Positions 36,650 through 45,434 of a stretch of 49,806 bases of DNA are shown piece by piece (within the stretch, counting starts at the first letter, position 1; each line of letters starts with the position of its first letter). The notes beneath the pieces were generated by a model. That model saw only the letters and a list, made by a program, of their open reading frames with translations. It did not search any database and was not told the DNA's origin. Source of the stretch: Caldilineaceae bacterium (GTDB lineage: Bacteria; Chloroflexota; Anaerolineae; Caldilineales; Caldilineaceae); the NCBI GenBank assembly GCA_022821585.1, contig JAJEDI010000040.1, positions 1 through 49,806 on the forward strand. Direction: 5' to 3'. The translations under genes were made by a program, and so were the position numbers.

Positions 36650-38896
36650 ATGAGTTTTCTTCGATCCTGGGCGGGGCAGAATAGATTACATACTGTGCAT
36701 CACGGACGAATGTCCGAACCGTCTTCTGCTGCGCAGCGCTCGTCAGGCGCGGCTGCATCAATAAGACAGGGTCGCTACCTCATCCATTTGGCCTCCGGGG
36801 CAGTTGCGCTTGCAATCATTGTTGCCGCTATGTTGCTGCGCCTTCATCGTCTTGCTGAAATTCCACCGGGGGTCATTTTCGATGAAGGGGCACATGGGGT
36901 GGATGCAGTCAAGGTCTTACAGGGAAAGCACGGTGTCTTTTTCCCGGACAACAGCGGACGCGAAGCGCTTATCGTCTATGCCATCGCCCTCGCTCACTCC
37001 CTATTGGGGCCGTCAATAGTTGCTCTTCGCCTTTCCACTGCCCTTTCCAGCGCCGCGGCGGTTCTCGCGGTGTTTTGGACAGGCTATGTTCTTTTTGGCA
37101 CGGGGGAGCGGACGGGGATGCCCCGGCCCTGGCGGGGAATATTCATTGGCGGTATCGGTGCGGCCCTGCTTGCAGTCTCTCTCAACCACGTGGTCCTGGG
37201 CCGTATAGCCTATAGGGCGAATTTTCTTATCCTGCTGTTACCCCTATGCCTAGCTTTGCTGTGGCGGGGATGGCGGCGGCGCAGTTGGCTGACAATCACC
37301 CTGGCTGGTCTGTGCTGCGGAGTCCTGCAATATACATACATTCCTGCACGCTTGCTCCCTGCTCTCCTTCTAATCTTCGGCCTGACATTCCTGATTCCTC
37401 TAAACGACAAGGCTTTTCACAGAGTCCGTGAAGGATGGCCCAGGGCCGCCCTTTTCGCCTCCGTGTCCGCTCTCGTGGCCGCGCCGATTATCATCTACTT
37501 TGCCCTACATCCCGATCACATGGCTGACAGGATGAACCAGGTTACGTTATTCGCGCCCACAAGAACAGATGGCGATCCACTGGGAACCCTCTTGCTAAAT
37601 GTGTGGGATCATATCCTCGTCTTTGGTTTTCGAGGCGACCCAAATTGGATTCACAACTATGAGAGCCGTTCCATGTTGAATCCATTTGAAGCCTTCTTTT
37701 TCTGGCTCGGATTGGCGTTGACTCTGAGGCGATGGCGCTCGCACGCCAGTTCGCGTCTTCTGCTGATTTGGTTTGGAGTTATGCTGCTGCCTGCCCTACT
37801 TGCCCGGAACCCCTATCCGAATGTACCAAACACGTTACGTATGATGGGGGCTACGCCCGCCGTCTACCTTCTCATCGGCCTGGCCTTATGGGAATCGTTT
37901 CAATTCTTCAAGAAGCGGTTGCCTTTAGTCGCTCCTGTCCTGATAATTTTTCTGGCAGCGACAGTTTTGGTGCAGGGTGTACTCACCTATCGCACCTACT
38001 TCAACGATTATGAGCCTTTTGCCAGGAGCAGAGAGAGTTTTCATGGCCAGTGGTCCGAAGCTGCAATGGAGTTGAGTGCCTTAACGCCAGATGATGGAAA
38101 GGTTTATCTGATCCTCAGCCAAGACCGCTTTGCGCACTATGGATTCGATTACATTTATCAGGGGGACGTCCCGTTCCATATAATCAACCATCGCGGCCCA
38201 GGAATGCCCTACGAGGCAGACGCGAAAACATCCCGTCAGACTTTGTTCAAGGTCGCGGCGGAAGAGAACCTGTCCACTATCGCATTTCTGGACTGGGACG
38301 AACAGCTGGGCTGGAATGACGAAGAGGAACGAGAAATGTTAGATCTGCTGGGGCAATTTGGCCATTATTCGGGCAGCGAAAAGTATTCCAGTTTTCAGAT
38401 TCACACTTTCACCGATTTGTCTGTCGACTTACCTTGGCGATTCTACGAGCAGTTGGAGCCGCTGCACGTTTCGTACGACGCAGACATTAGCCTTCTCGGT
38501 CTCGCCGTCGGCCAGGAGGCGGAGCAAATGAGCTCCGAGGAGTTGATCGGCATGGATGGAAGTCGACCTCTCTGGGTGGGGCTGTCCTGGCAGACAGACC
38601 GCAGAACAGAGGTTGATTTCAAGGTATCTCTGCGACTCTACGATGCGGCCGGTGCGTACCAGTATAGCTATGATGGTTTTCTAAGGAATCTGGACGGGGA
38701 TGCCACAGGAGGTTGGATACCTGGCCATCCTGTTGAGACTCTCTTTTTCCTTGACATTCCGCCGGACGTGCCACCCGGCATATACGACTTGCGGTTGACC
38801 GTCTACAATGCCGAGACCCTTATTCCGACAGTGGAGATCGATGTTTGGGAACCTGAACTGGTGTTGGCGCGCGTTCAATTGGCGGGGACGCAGTGA
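36650..38896 (+). CDS. GT39-type membrane glycosyltransferase, paralogue 1
   Basis: Up to 748 residues (728 if ATG 36710, SEPSSAAQ, is used). A GT-C fold protein related to ArnT/PMT: the catalytic acid lies in PPGVIFDEGAHGVDAVKVL in the first external loop, followed by REALIVYAIALAHSLLG and about eleven membrane segments to residue ~450. The C-terminal ~280 residues are extracytoplasmic and end in TVEIDVWEPELVLARVQL. Such enzymes transfer a sugar from a polyprenyl-phosphate carrier to protein or glycan outside the membrane. Codon use looks less G-rich than in its neighbours. A relic of the same C-terminus follows at 38911. Donor and acceptor are unknown. Confidence 0.87.
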   Translation: MSFLRSWAGQNRLHTVHHGRMSEPSSAAQRSSGAAASIRQGRYLIHLASGAVALAIIVAAMLLRLHRLAEIPPGVIFDEGAHGVDAVKVLQGKHGVFFPDNSGREALIVYAIALAHSLLGPSIVALRLSTALSSAAAVLAVFWTGYVLFGTGERTGMPRPWRGIFIGGIGAALLAVSLNHVVLGRIAYRANFLILLLPLCLALLWRGWRRRSWLTITLAGLCCGVLQYTYIPARLLPALLLIFGLTFLIPLNDKAFHRVREGWPRAALFASVSALVAAPIIIYFALHPDHMADRMNQVTLFAPTRTDGDPLGTLLLNVWDHILVFGFRGDPNWIHNYESRSMLNPFEAFFFWLGLALTLRRWRSHASSRLLLIWFGVMLLPALLARNPYPNVPNTLRMMGATPAVYLLIGLALWESFQFFKKRLPLVAPVLIIFLAATVLVQGVLTYRTYFNDYEPFARSRESFHGQWSEAAMELSALTPDDGKVYLILSQDRFAHYGFDYIYQGDVPFHIINHRGPGMPYEADAKTSRQTLFKVAAEENLSTIAFLDWDEQLGWNDEEEREMLDLLGQFGHYSGSEKYSSFQIHTFTDLSVDLPWRFYEQLEPLHVSYDADISLLGLAVGQEAEQMSSEELIGMDGSRPLWVGLSWQTDRRTEVDFKVSLRLYDAAGAYQYSYDGFLRNLDGDATGGWIPGHPVETLFFLDIPPDVPPGIYDLRLTVYNAETLIPTVEIDVWEPELVLARVQLAGTQ

Positions 38897-38910
38897 CGCG
38901 GCCGGTCGTA

Positions 38911-39003
38911 CACAGCACAGAGACCCAGATACCGACTGTAGAGATTGGAGTGTGGGAGCAGGAGTTGACGCTGGCGCGCGTCCATTTGGACGGACGCCCG
39001 TGA
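38911..39003 (+). pseudogene. Relic 3' end of a GT39 paralogue
   Basis: Thirty codons and a stop that translate to HSTETQIPTVEIGVWEQELT then LARVHLDGRP. Over the last 27 residues 19 match the C-terminus of paralogue 1 and 15 match that of paralogue 2. It starts 14 bp after the paralogue 1 stop, in another frame, and has no start codon. It is the tail of a lost third copy or a partial duplication. Confidence 0.8.
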
Positions 39004-39087
39004 CAGGGGGGGCGGCACGGCGCGAATCGGTGTTGCCAGTGTGCGCGGTCCGCGAAGGGAGCCGGACTGGACGACCCATCGCGCAGA

Positions 39088-41322
39088 ATGCGTTCGACGC
39101 GAGTCAGGCAAGAGCAGGGGATAAAGAGCGTGTCTGATAGTTCATCCTTGGGGCAGGGTCGGACCGGCGGCGCCGGTTCTACGGAAGGCGAGCGCTTCCG
39201 CTTGAGGCTGGTCACGGGAGCGATCCTGGTGGCGCTGGCGCTGGCCGTGGTGGTGCTGCGACTGCAGCATCTGGACGAGCTGCCGCCGGGACTCAACCGG
39301 GATGAGGGGATAGACGGGGCGCTGGCGCTACAGGTACTGCGGGGCGAGCACGCGATGTTCTTTCCCGTGGACCAGGGTCGCGAGCCGTCGGCGATCTACG
39401 CGCTGGCCCTGTCGACGGTCCTGTTTGGGCGGACGTTGCTGGCCATGCATCTGCCGACGGCCCTGGGCAGTGCGGGGTTGGTCTTTGCCGTATTCTGGCT
39501 GGGGAGGGTGCTCTTCGGCCACAGTGAAGGGGGACGGCCGACACCGTGGCGGGGAATGCTGATCGGCGGCGTTGGGGCCGGGTTGATGGCTGTATCGATC
39601 AGCCAGACGGTGATCGGGCGCACGTCGTACAACAAGGTCACGCACATGCCCCTGCTACTCGTCCTGGCCTTTGCACTACTGTGGCAGGGGTGGAGAGAGA
39701 GAAGCTGGTGGCGGGTCGTGCTGGCAGGGATTTGCACGGGGCTGTTGCCGTACACCTATATTCCGGCGCGTTTCACCCCGTTTTTGTTTTTGCTCGTTGG
39801 TCTGAGTTTCCTCTTTCCCCCTGGCTCTTTTTCCAGGGATAGGGTACGGAGCGAACTGCCGTGGGCGGCGGTGTTTATTGGCGTAACCGCGCTGGTTGCC
39901 GCGCCGATTCTACTCCATTTTGCGCTGCATCCTGAGCACTTTTTGATGCGCAGCAGAGAGGTCTGGCTGCTGCGCGGCGGCCAGGGGGAGGCTTTCAGGT
40001 CCTTTCTTGAGAACGTCTGGGACCATCTGCTGGTCTTCGGCATTCGCGGCGACCCGAACTGGCGGCACAACTTTGCCGGCCAGTCGATGCTGAAGCCGTG
40101 GGAAGCGATCTTTTTCTGGCTGGGTGCGGGGGTGGCGTTGTGGCGCTGGAAGCGGCCCGCCTACCGTCTGCTGTTGTTGTGGCTGGGGGTATTGCTGCTG
40201 CCGGCCATGCTTTCGAGGGACGACATTCTGCCTCACTTCCTGCGCATGATGGGTGCGACGCCGGTCGTCTATCTGCTGGCGGCGGTGGGACTTTGGGAGG
40301 CGTTGCAGTTCTTGTGGGAGCGGCGTTATCGCTTACGACTGCCCGCCATGCAAGCCATAGGGCAGATGGGGAACCGGGCTGCCGTCGGGCTGGGGCTTGC
40401 GTTGGGGGGGCTGATTCTGGTCCAGGGGGCGTTTACATACCGCACCTATTTCCAAACGTGGGCGAATCTGCCCGTGGTCTACGAGGCGAACGAGACGGAG
40501 TGGGCAGAGCTGGCGCGGACGCTGAACGCGCTGCCGCCCGATGCGGAGGTTGTCTACCTGCTGCCTTATACGATCAGCGAGCATTTCAGTTTTCAGTATT
40601 TGTATGAGGGCACGACGCCGGTGGATGTGATCTCAGCGAGCGTTCCCTATCTGCCGCAGGAGCTCGGATCGGCGCTTGGGGCGATGGGGAACCCGGCAAC
40701 TGTTAAGTTAGTAGACTGGGCGAACGACCGGGTCAGCGGGGATTCGCTTGCCGAGCAACACGTAGCGGTACTTCTTGGCAAGTATGGGCGCTATGAGGGG
40801 GCGGAGGCGCATGGCAGTTTTCAGATTCACACATTTGCCGACGTGGCCTCAGATCGTCCCTGGACGTTTTACGAGCATTTGGAGCCGCGGACTGTAGACT
40901 ATGATGGCGGAATCTCTCTGAAAGGGTTTGCTTTGGGCCAGGGCGCAGAGCAGTTGACGACGGAGGAGCCTCTCGGCCTGGGAGCGGACCGCGCCCTGTG
41001 GCTGGCGCTGCGATGGCAGACGGCCCCGGAGTTGGCGATCGACTATTCGATTTCGCTGCGTCTGCACAGTGCTGAGGGGGGACGGGTCTATCAGAAAGAC
41101 GCCGTCCTGCTGAATTCGCGGCACCATCGCACGGGGCGTTGGGCGGAGGAAGAAGCGGTTGATACGGTATTCTACCTTGATATTCCGGCAGATCTGGCGC
41201 CGGGCGACTATGCGTTGCGGCTGATTGTCTACGACTCGGCGACGCTGAGCCCGACCGTCGAGCTTGGCGTTTGGGAGCCAGAGGTTGAGTTGGCACGGGT
41301 GCTGCTGGGAGATGGCGGTTGA
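39088..41322 (+). CDS. GT39-type membrane glycosyltransferase, paralogue 2
   Basis: 744 residues, collinear with paralogue 1 across its whole length: catalytic loop LPPGLNRDEGIDGALALQVL, GREPSAIYALALSTVLFG, about eleven membrane segments, HFLRMMGATPVVYLLAAVGLWE, and an extracytoplasmic C-terminal domain ending SPTVELGVWEPEVELARVLL. It uses the G-rich codons typical of the window, unlike paralogue 1. The start is uncertain: ATG 39088 is open but GTG 39130 (SDSSSLGQGRT) also fits, and family similarity begins only at the first membrane segment. The two copies probably glycosylate different acceptors. The composite repeat follows 70 bp downstream. Confidence 0.87.
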   Translation: MRSTRVRQEQGIKSVSDSSSLGQGRTGGAGSTEGERFRLRLVTGAILVALALAVVVLRLQHLDELPPGLNRDEGIDGALALQVLRGEHAMFFPVDQGREPSAIYALALSTVLFGRTLLAMHLPTALGSAGLVFAVFWLGRVLFGHSEGGRPTPWRGMLIGGVGAGLMAVSISQTVIGRTSYNKVTHMPLLLVLAFALLWQGWRERSWWRVVLAGICTGLLPYTYIPARFTPFLFLLVGLSFLFPPGSFSRDRVRSELPWAAVFIGVTALVAAPILLHFALHPEHFLMRSREVWLLRGGQGEAFRSFLENVWDHLLVFGIRGDPNWRHNFAGQSMLKPWEAIFFWLGAGVALWRWKRPAYRLLLLWLGVLLLPAMLSRDDILPHFLRMMGATPVVYLLAAVGLWEALQFLWERRYRLRLPAMQAIGQMGNRAAVGLGLALGGLILVQGAFTYRTYFQTWANLPVVYEANETEWAELARTLNALPPDAEVVYLLPYTISEHFSFQYLYEGTTPVDVISASVPYLPQELGSALGAMGNPATVKLVDWANDRVSGDSLAEQHVAVLLGKYGRYEGAEAHGSFQIHTFADVASDRPWTFYEHLEPRTVDYDGGISLKGFALGQGAEQLTTEEPLGLGADRALWLALRWQTAPELAIDYSISLRLHSAEGGRVYQKDAVLLNSRHHRTGRWAEEEAVDTVFYLDIPADLAPGDYALRLIVYDSATLSPTVELGVWEPEVELARVLLGDGG

Positions 41323-41390
41323 CGAGAGGTGGCTTACAGTTCAGATAGGGGGCGCATCCCCATTCTGGGGTGGGAACAGTCTGGCGAAAC

Positions 41391-41700
41391 TCTTTCGACC
41401 GGGCACCTGTTACGAATATCGACACCAGGTCGACGAGGCATGTTGTTGGCCGGGGGCGTTGCGGGGGCTCCGCCCCCGCACAAGGGAGGGCCGAATAGGC
41501 CCGACCGCCCGGAAATGCAGTTTTTGGTTTTGAGTTGTCAGTTTTTAGTGAACTGCTTTGTACGTGGTGGTCAGATGGAGGGCTGGGGTCAGCGGTCAGT
41601 GGTCAGAGACGGCGCTGCCCCTGCATCAGAGTTAATCGCGAACTCGTCATGGTTTAGTTGCTGCCAGAGGTTTACGCGAGCTCACCACCATTTTAGGATG
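41391..41700. repeat. Composite dispersed repeat, copy 2
   Basis: Matches 16051-16400 in order and orientation: TCTTTCGACCGGGCAC, GCGGGGGC-TCC-GCCCCCGC, GGGCC-GAATA-GGCCC, the TTTTGGTTTTGAGTTGTCAG tract, AGTGAACTGCTTTGTACGTG, GGTCAGT units and CCATTTTAGGATG. Identity is highest over the first ~200 bp. It is about 40 bp shorter than copy 1. No gene is seen in the 41323-41987 gap. Confidence 0.85.
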
Positions 41701-41987
41701 GAATTCAGATTGGCGCGTTCTTGAATTTTGGGGCCTGAACCGCTATACTTCGTTGTTGGGCTGCAAAACCGCCTTGACGCCGGTTGCGGGCGAAGAATAG
41801 GAACGAGAGAACTTTCAGTTACTCTGCAGTCCGACGGTTTGCGCAGTTTTCCGGTCTGGCGCGGCAATTTATCCGTTTGGACACAGACCGCGAATGCGCG
41901 GAGCCGGCGCCGTTGTTGCCCACGAGCAGAGTGGCGTTGAGTTGACTTATTCAGGCGGGACGCCTGCGTTTCCAGGAGGAGGAAGAC

Positions 41988-43583
41988 GTGCTGTTGCGAA
42001 GGACCCAGACTGCTTCATTTTGGCGCGATCAGTTCAGTGTTTCGGATGAAGATTTGGATTTTATCCATGAGTTGATCCTGGACGCGGAGTCGCCGATGAC
42101 GACGAGCCAGCTGGCGCTGCGCCTGATCCAGGAATACCAGCGCCGCGAGACAGCGCGGATGGAGTCCGAGCTGAAGAAGGGCGCGGTCTACCAGCCCAAG
42201 GACCTGTATGAAGTGGGGGAGACCCTCATCTTTCCCGCCATGGACTTTCTGGTAGGGGAAGTCCTGGAGACGCGCGCCGGCCAGAACCCGGAGCATGGAG
42301 AGTTCGACGTGATCCGGGTCGGCTTCGCGGACACGGGCGAGAGCCGGGAATTTGCGGCCAATCTGCAGACGGGCCACCGGCTCAACGGAACCAATGGCCA
42401 GGCGACAGGCGATGAGGAAGCACTGCTTTCGGCCGAAGAGATCCATTCTCTGTACCAGGAGGAGATCGAAGAGAGTTTGCTCTTCGCTCTGAGTGATGGG
42501 GACCGAAGCGAAGATTTTGTGGAAATTGACGAGTTCTGGTTGCTGGCCGACATGCTGGCCGAAGTTCACGTAGGTCATCTGAACATCGCGGAGGCGCTGC
42601 TCGAGATGCAGAACCGGCCGATGTCGTCCGAGGAGTTGCTGCCGGAGCTGGATCTGCCGGTTGAGGGTGTTTCGCTGCCGATGCAGGTTATCAGCTTGAA
42701 CCACGCGCTTGGAAACGACGAACGCTTTGATCAGATTGGGAGCAGCCGCGGCCCACTCTGGTTCCTGACGCGGCTGGAACCGGCGGAGGCGCAGACCATA
42801 CCTCCTTTGCTGCGACCCAATTTAGGCCGATACAACCGGGCTATGTTGAGCGTGGAACTCCTGCAGATGGAGTGGGAACTGGACGACGAATGGGGCGAAA
42901 GCGGTGCAAGCACGCCGGTCTCGTCGGTCGTTCCGAGCATCAGCTTTACGCTGACCTTCCCGCACTGGCTGTACGGTACGCTTCCGCTCAGCAGCCGTAC
43001 GCGTGCGCTCTTTCCCCACAGCGCGCAGGAGCGTTCCATGGTGACGGTGGTGGACGGCCGCTGGGGCAACCGGTACACGGCCTGGGTTGTTCACAGCGGA
43101 CGGTACGTGTGCGGCCTGAAGGAATGGATGGTTGCGCACAACCTGCCGGTGAGCGCTCAGATCACGCTGGAGCGGACCAATGAGCCGGATGAAGTCCTCA
43201 TTGATTACCGCCCGCGCCGGATGAGACGGGAGTGGAGCCGTATTGCGAAGGTGGATGCGGAACGGCAGCGTTTCGGTCTGGAAATGAATAAGGTGCAGAT
43301 TTCCTGTGAGTACGATGATGAGTTGATTGTATCATGTGACGACCGGGAGGAGTTGGAGGCGTTCAACGCCGGATTGGAAGGCAATGACGATGCGCTGGGG
43401 CAGATCGTGGAGAGGATGGTGCCGGAGATCGCGAAGTTGAATCCGCAGGGTACGGCGCATGTCAAGACGATATACAGTGCGGTCAACATGTTCTGGCGCT
43501 GTCCGCCGGGGCCGATCTTTCATGCGTTGATCAGCAATCCCCGCTTCCAGGACTATGGGGACGGACTCTTCAAGGTAAGATGA
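41988..43583 (+). CDS. Unrecognised protein with three winged-helix-like segments
   Basis: 531 residues, no named family recognised. Three parts look like winged-helix units: residues ~22-56 (LILDAESPMTTSQLALRLIQ), ~198-264 (ALLEMQNRPMSSEELLPELD ending in a GPLWFLTRLEP wing) and ~485-531 (AHVKTIYSAVN, then GDGLFKV, resembling HARE-HTH). A beta-rich section lies between (VGETLIFPAMDFLVGEVLET; SVVPSISFTLTFPHWLYGTL). No catalytic motif is seen. The start is GTG 41988 with a strong AGGAGGAGGAAG. It is followed by another unknown gene after 65 bp on the same strand. A DNA- or transcription-related role is inferred only from the HTH-like segments. Confidence 0.7.
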   Translation: MLLRRTQTASFWRDQFSVSDEDLDFIHELILDAESPMTTSQLALRLIQEYQRRETARMESELKKGAVYQPKDLYEVGETLIFPAMDFLVGEVLETRAGQNPEHGEFDVIRVGFADTGESREFAANLQTGHRLNGTNGQATGDEEALLSAEEIHSLYQEEIEESLLFALSDGDRSEDFVEIDEFWLLADMLAEVHVGHLNIAEALLEMQNRPMSSEELLPELDLPVEGVSLPMQVISLNHALGNDERFDQIGSSRGPLWFLTRLEPAEAQTIPPLLRPNLGRYNRAMLSVELLQMEWELDDEWGESGASTPVSSVVPSISFTLTFPHWLYGTLPLSSRTRALFPHSAQERSMVTVVDGRWGNRYTAWVVHSGRYVCGLKEWMVAHNLPVSAQITLERTNEPDEVLIDYRPRRMRREWSRIAKVDAERQRFGLEMNKVQISCEYDDELIVSCDDREELEAFNAGLEGNDDALGQIVERMVPEIAKLNPQGTAHVKTIYSAVNMFWRCPPGPIFHALISNPRFQDYGDGLFKVR

Positions 43584-43648
43584 GGATGCGAAGCCGGAAT
43601 TGCGCAGATTTCACCGGCTCTTGACCATCGAGGAGGGATACGACGGAG

Positions 43649-44095
43649 ATGACAGCGGCAGCGTCCAAGCAGAAACTCAAATGGTTCCGACCGGACGTGA
43701 ACACCAAGTTTCACATCGACTATAACTGGTGGGAGCAGAGCGGACGGAATTTCCGCCTATATTTGCGCGATCAACTGTGCACGGAGTGCCGGGACAGGTT
43801 CCAGGATCATAGAAATACGGAAGATGTGGACTGGATCGATCCGGAAACGGGTGAGGTTCACCGTACGGATGCACTTTGGGAATGTCTGCGCAGCCGATGC
43901 ACCAAAGATCCGGACTACATCAACGAGCATCTATCGCTCACGGCGGCCTGCTTCCGCGTATTTCTGGCGAACAACAATACGCCTTTGAGCCCATCAGAGT
44001 TGAATCAGCTCCTTCCGTGGAAGCCGGCCCGCACAATTCTACAGACGCTGGGCGGGCGCGTGGTCTATCTTGGTCTTCGGCCGGTGCGCGAATAG
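43649..44095 (+). CDS. Unrecognised protein with Cys motifs
   Basis: 148 residues, no named family recognised. The first part is rich in aromatics (KFHIDYNWWEQSGRNFRLYL). Cysteines appear as QLCTECRDRF (near residue 50) and WECLRSRCTKD (near 80), a Cx2C...Cx4C arrangement that could hold zinc. The C-terminal 50 residues (LSLTAACFRVFLANNNTPLS, then LNQLLPWKPARTIL and a GGRVVYLGLRP hairpin) look like a winged helix, as in the preceding protein. ATG 43649 has AGGAGGG about 11 nt upstream. It probably works with the 531-residue protein encoded directly before it. Confidence 0.68.
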   Translation: MTAAASKQKLKWFRPDVNTKFHIDYNWWEQSGRNFRLYLRDQLCTECRDRFQDHRNTEDVDWIDPETGEVHRTDALWECLRSRCTKDPDYINEHLSLTAACFRVFLANNNTPLSPSELNQLLPWKPARTILQTLGGRVVYLGLRPVRE

Positions 44096-44129
44096 AGAAA
44101 GGCATGGAGGAGAGAGCAGTTCTCTCTTC

Positions 44130-45023
44130 TCACGGTTCAGTTACGGCGGTCCCCTTAGGTTCCACTCCCGCCCTCGCCAACAGATCCTGCGCGGCGCGAT
44201 ACATGGGCATATCCACCATTTTGCCGTCGAGTACACAGACGCCGCGGCCGGCGCGCTGGTGGGCTTCAAAGACGGCGATGAGCCGCCGCGCCGCCGCCAC
44301 CTCGGCGAGGTCCGGCGTAAAGGCGCGGTTGATGATTTCCACCTGGCGAGGATGGATGGCCAGTTTGCCGCGGAAGCCCATTTTCTGAACAGTTTCACAT
44401 TCCTCTGACAGACCGGAATCGCTGGCCAGGTCGGTGTAGACGGTGTCGATTGCCTGCAGGCCGAAGGCGGCCGCCACAGTGACGACAGCGCTGCGGGCGT
44501 AGAAGACCTCCCAGCCCTCGCGTGTGCGCTGCGCACCGATATTCTCGGCAAAGTCCTCGGCGCCGAAGGCCAGCGCCACGATTCTGGGATCTGCGCGTGC
44601 GATTTCGGGCAGATTCACCACCCCTGCAGCACTCTCCACAATCGGGAGCAGCCGCACAGATCCAACGGGCAAGTCTGCGTTGGATTCCAGAGGTGTCAGC
44701 CGTTCGTCGACGCGTTGCAGGTCGGCGGCGGACTCGACTTTCGGGATCACGTATAGCTGGGGCGCGGCGGCGAAGGTCTGGAGCAGGTCATCGGGCCAGA
44801 AGGGGCTGTGGACGGGGTTGATGCGAATGGAGCGCAGAGGGCCGTCTGGCGGCAGTGCGCGGAAGGACTCGACGAGCAGGGAGCGGGCTTTCTGTTTGCG
44901 GCTGGGCGCGACCGCGTCCTCAAGGTCGGCGATGATGGCGTCGGCGGGCAGCCCGGCGCCTTTGGCGATCTTGCGCGGCGAGTCGGCAGGCATGAAGAGG
45001 AGAGAGCGCAGTGGCGACGTCAT
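44130..45023 (-). CDS. CitE-like CoA-ester lyase (HpcH/HpaI aldolase family)
   Basis: 297-residue TIM-barrel lyase of the citrate lyase beta / malyl-CoA lyase group. Visible hallmarks: RSLLFMPADSPRKI with ADAIIADLEDAV near residue 28, IRINPVHSPFWPDDL (substrate Arg) near 66, PIVESAAGVVN near 126, FGAEDFAENIGAQRT near 153 and GKLAIHPRQVEIINRAF near 215. These bind Mg2+ and CoA esters such as malyl- or citramalyl-CoA. No citrate lyase alpha or gamma subunit is nearby, so a stand-alone CoA-ester lyase is more likely. The start ATG at 45023 lies downstream of a promoter with an internal palindrome. Confidence 0.9.
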   Translation of the reverse strand: MTSPLRSLLFMPADSPRKIAKGAGLPADAIIADLEDAVAPSRKQKARSLLVESFRALPPDGPLRSIRINPVHSPFWPDDLLQTFAAAPQLYVIPKVESAADLQRVDERLTPLESNADLPVGSVRLLPIVESAAGVVNLPEIARADPRIVALAFGAEDFAENIGAQRTREGWEVFYARSAVVTVAAAFGLQAIDTVYTDLASDSGLSEECETVQKMGFRGKLAIHPRQVEIINRAFTPDLAEVAAARRLIAVFEAHQRAGRGVCVLDGKMVDMPMYRAAQDLLARAGVEPKGTAVTEP

Positions 45024-45093
45024 GGGCGGGCTCCGCGAGGACGGGTGAGGGCGGTGGTGTGGTGGTTGGGTATGGGTTGTGCGCTGGTCGTTT

Positions 45094-45122
45094 TATTTTA
45101 CACGTTATGTGTACATATGGCA
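45094..45122 (-). promoter_or_regulatory. Candidate promoter and palindrome of the CitE-like gene
   Basis: On the minus strand CTGCCA (45117-45122) and TAAAAT (45094-45099) are 17 bp apart. The spacer holds the inverted repeat TACAC-GTTAT-GTGTA (45098-45112), touching the -10, a possible operator. The remaining 45024-45434 gap has no gene. Confidence 0.4.
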
Positions 45123-45389
45123 GGTCGGCCTTTTCACAGATCACTCCTGAAAGTCAGACCAGTTCCAGTCAGAACCGGCTTACGTCCACATCAAGACCAG
45201 TTATCCTGACATCATTGGAGTTCATTGGGGAATCCAAGTTGACATTGGCAGGATTACGTAGTGGAATACGCATGTTGTTATTCAGTGTTGGAGTTTGCCA
45301 AATCAGATCGGTGTCCAATGGAGAGGACCTGTCAGAGATTCCACAGGCAGATGAAGCCCTCATTTTGCGGGAAACGGGCGTTACGTCAG

Positions 45390-45417
45390 TTGAGCCTTAT
45401 CTCAGCCATTTTATATC
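45390..45417 (+). promoter_or_regulatory. Candidate promoter of the XRE/ImmA-like + PIN pair
   Basis: TTGAGC at 45390-45395 and TATATC at 45412-45417 with 16-bp spacing. The start of transcription would fall just before the GGAGG and ATG 45435, giving a very short leader. Confidence 0.35.
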
Positions 45418-45434
45418 GACAGACAGGAGGCAGC

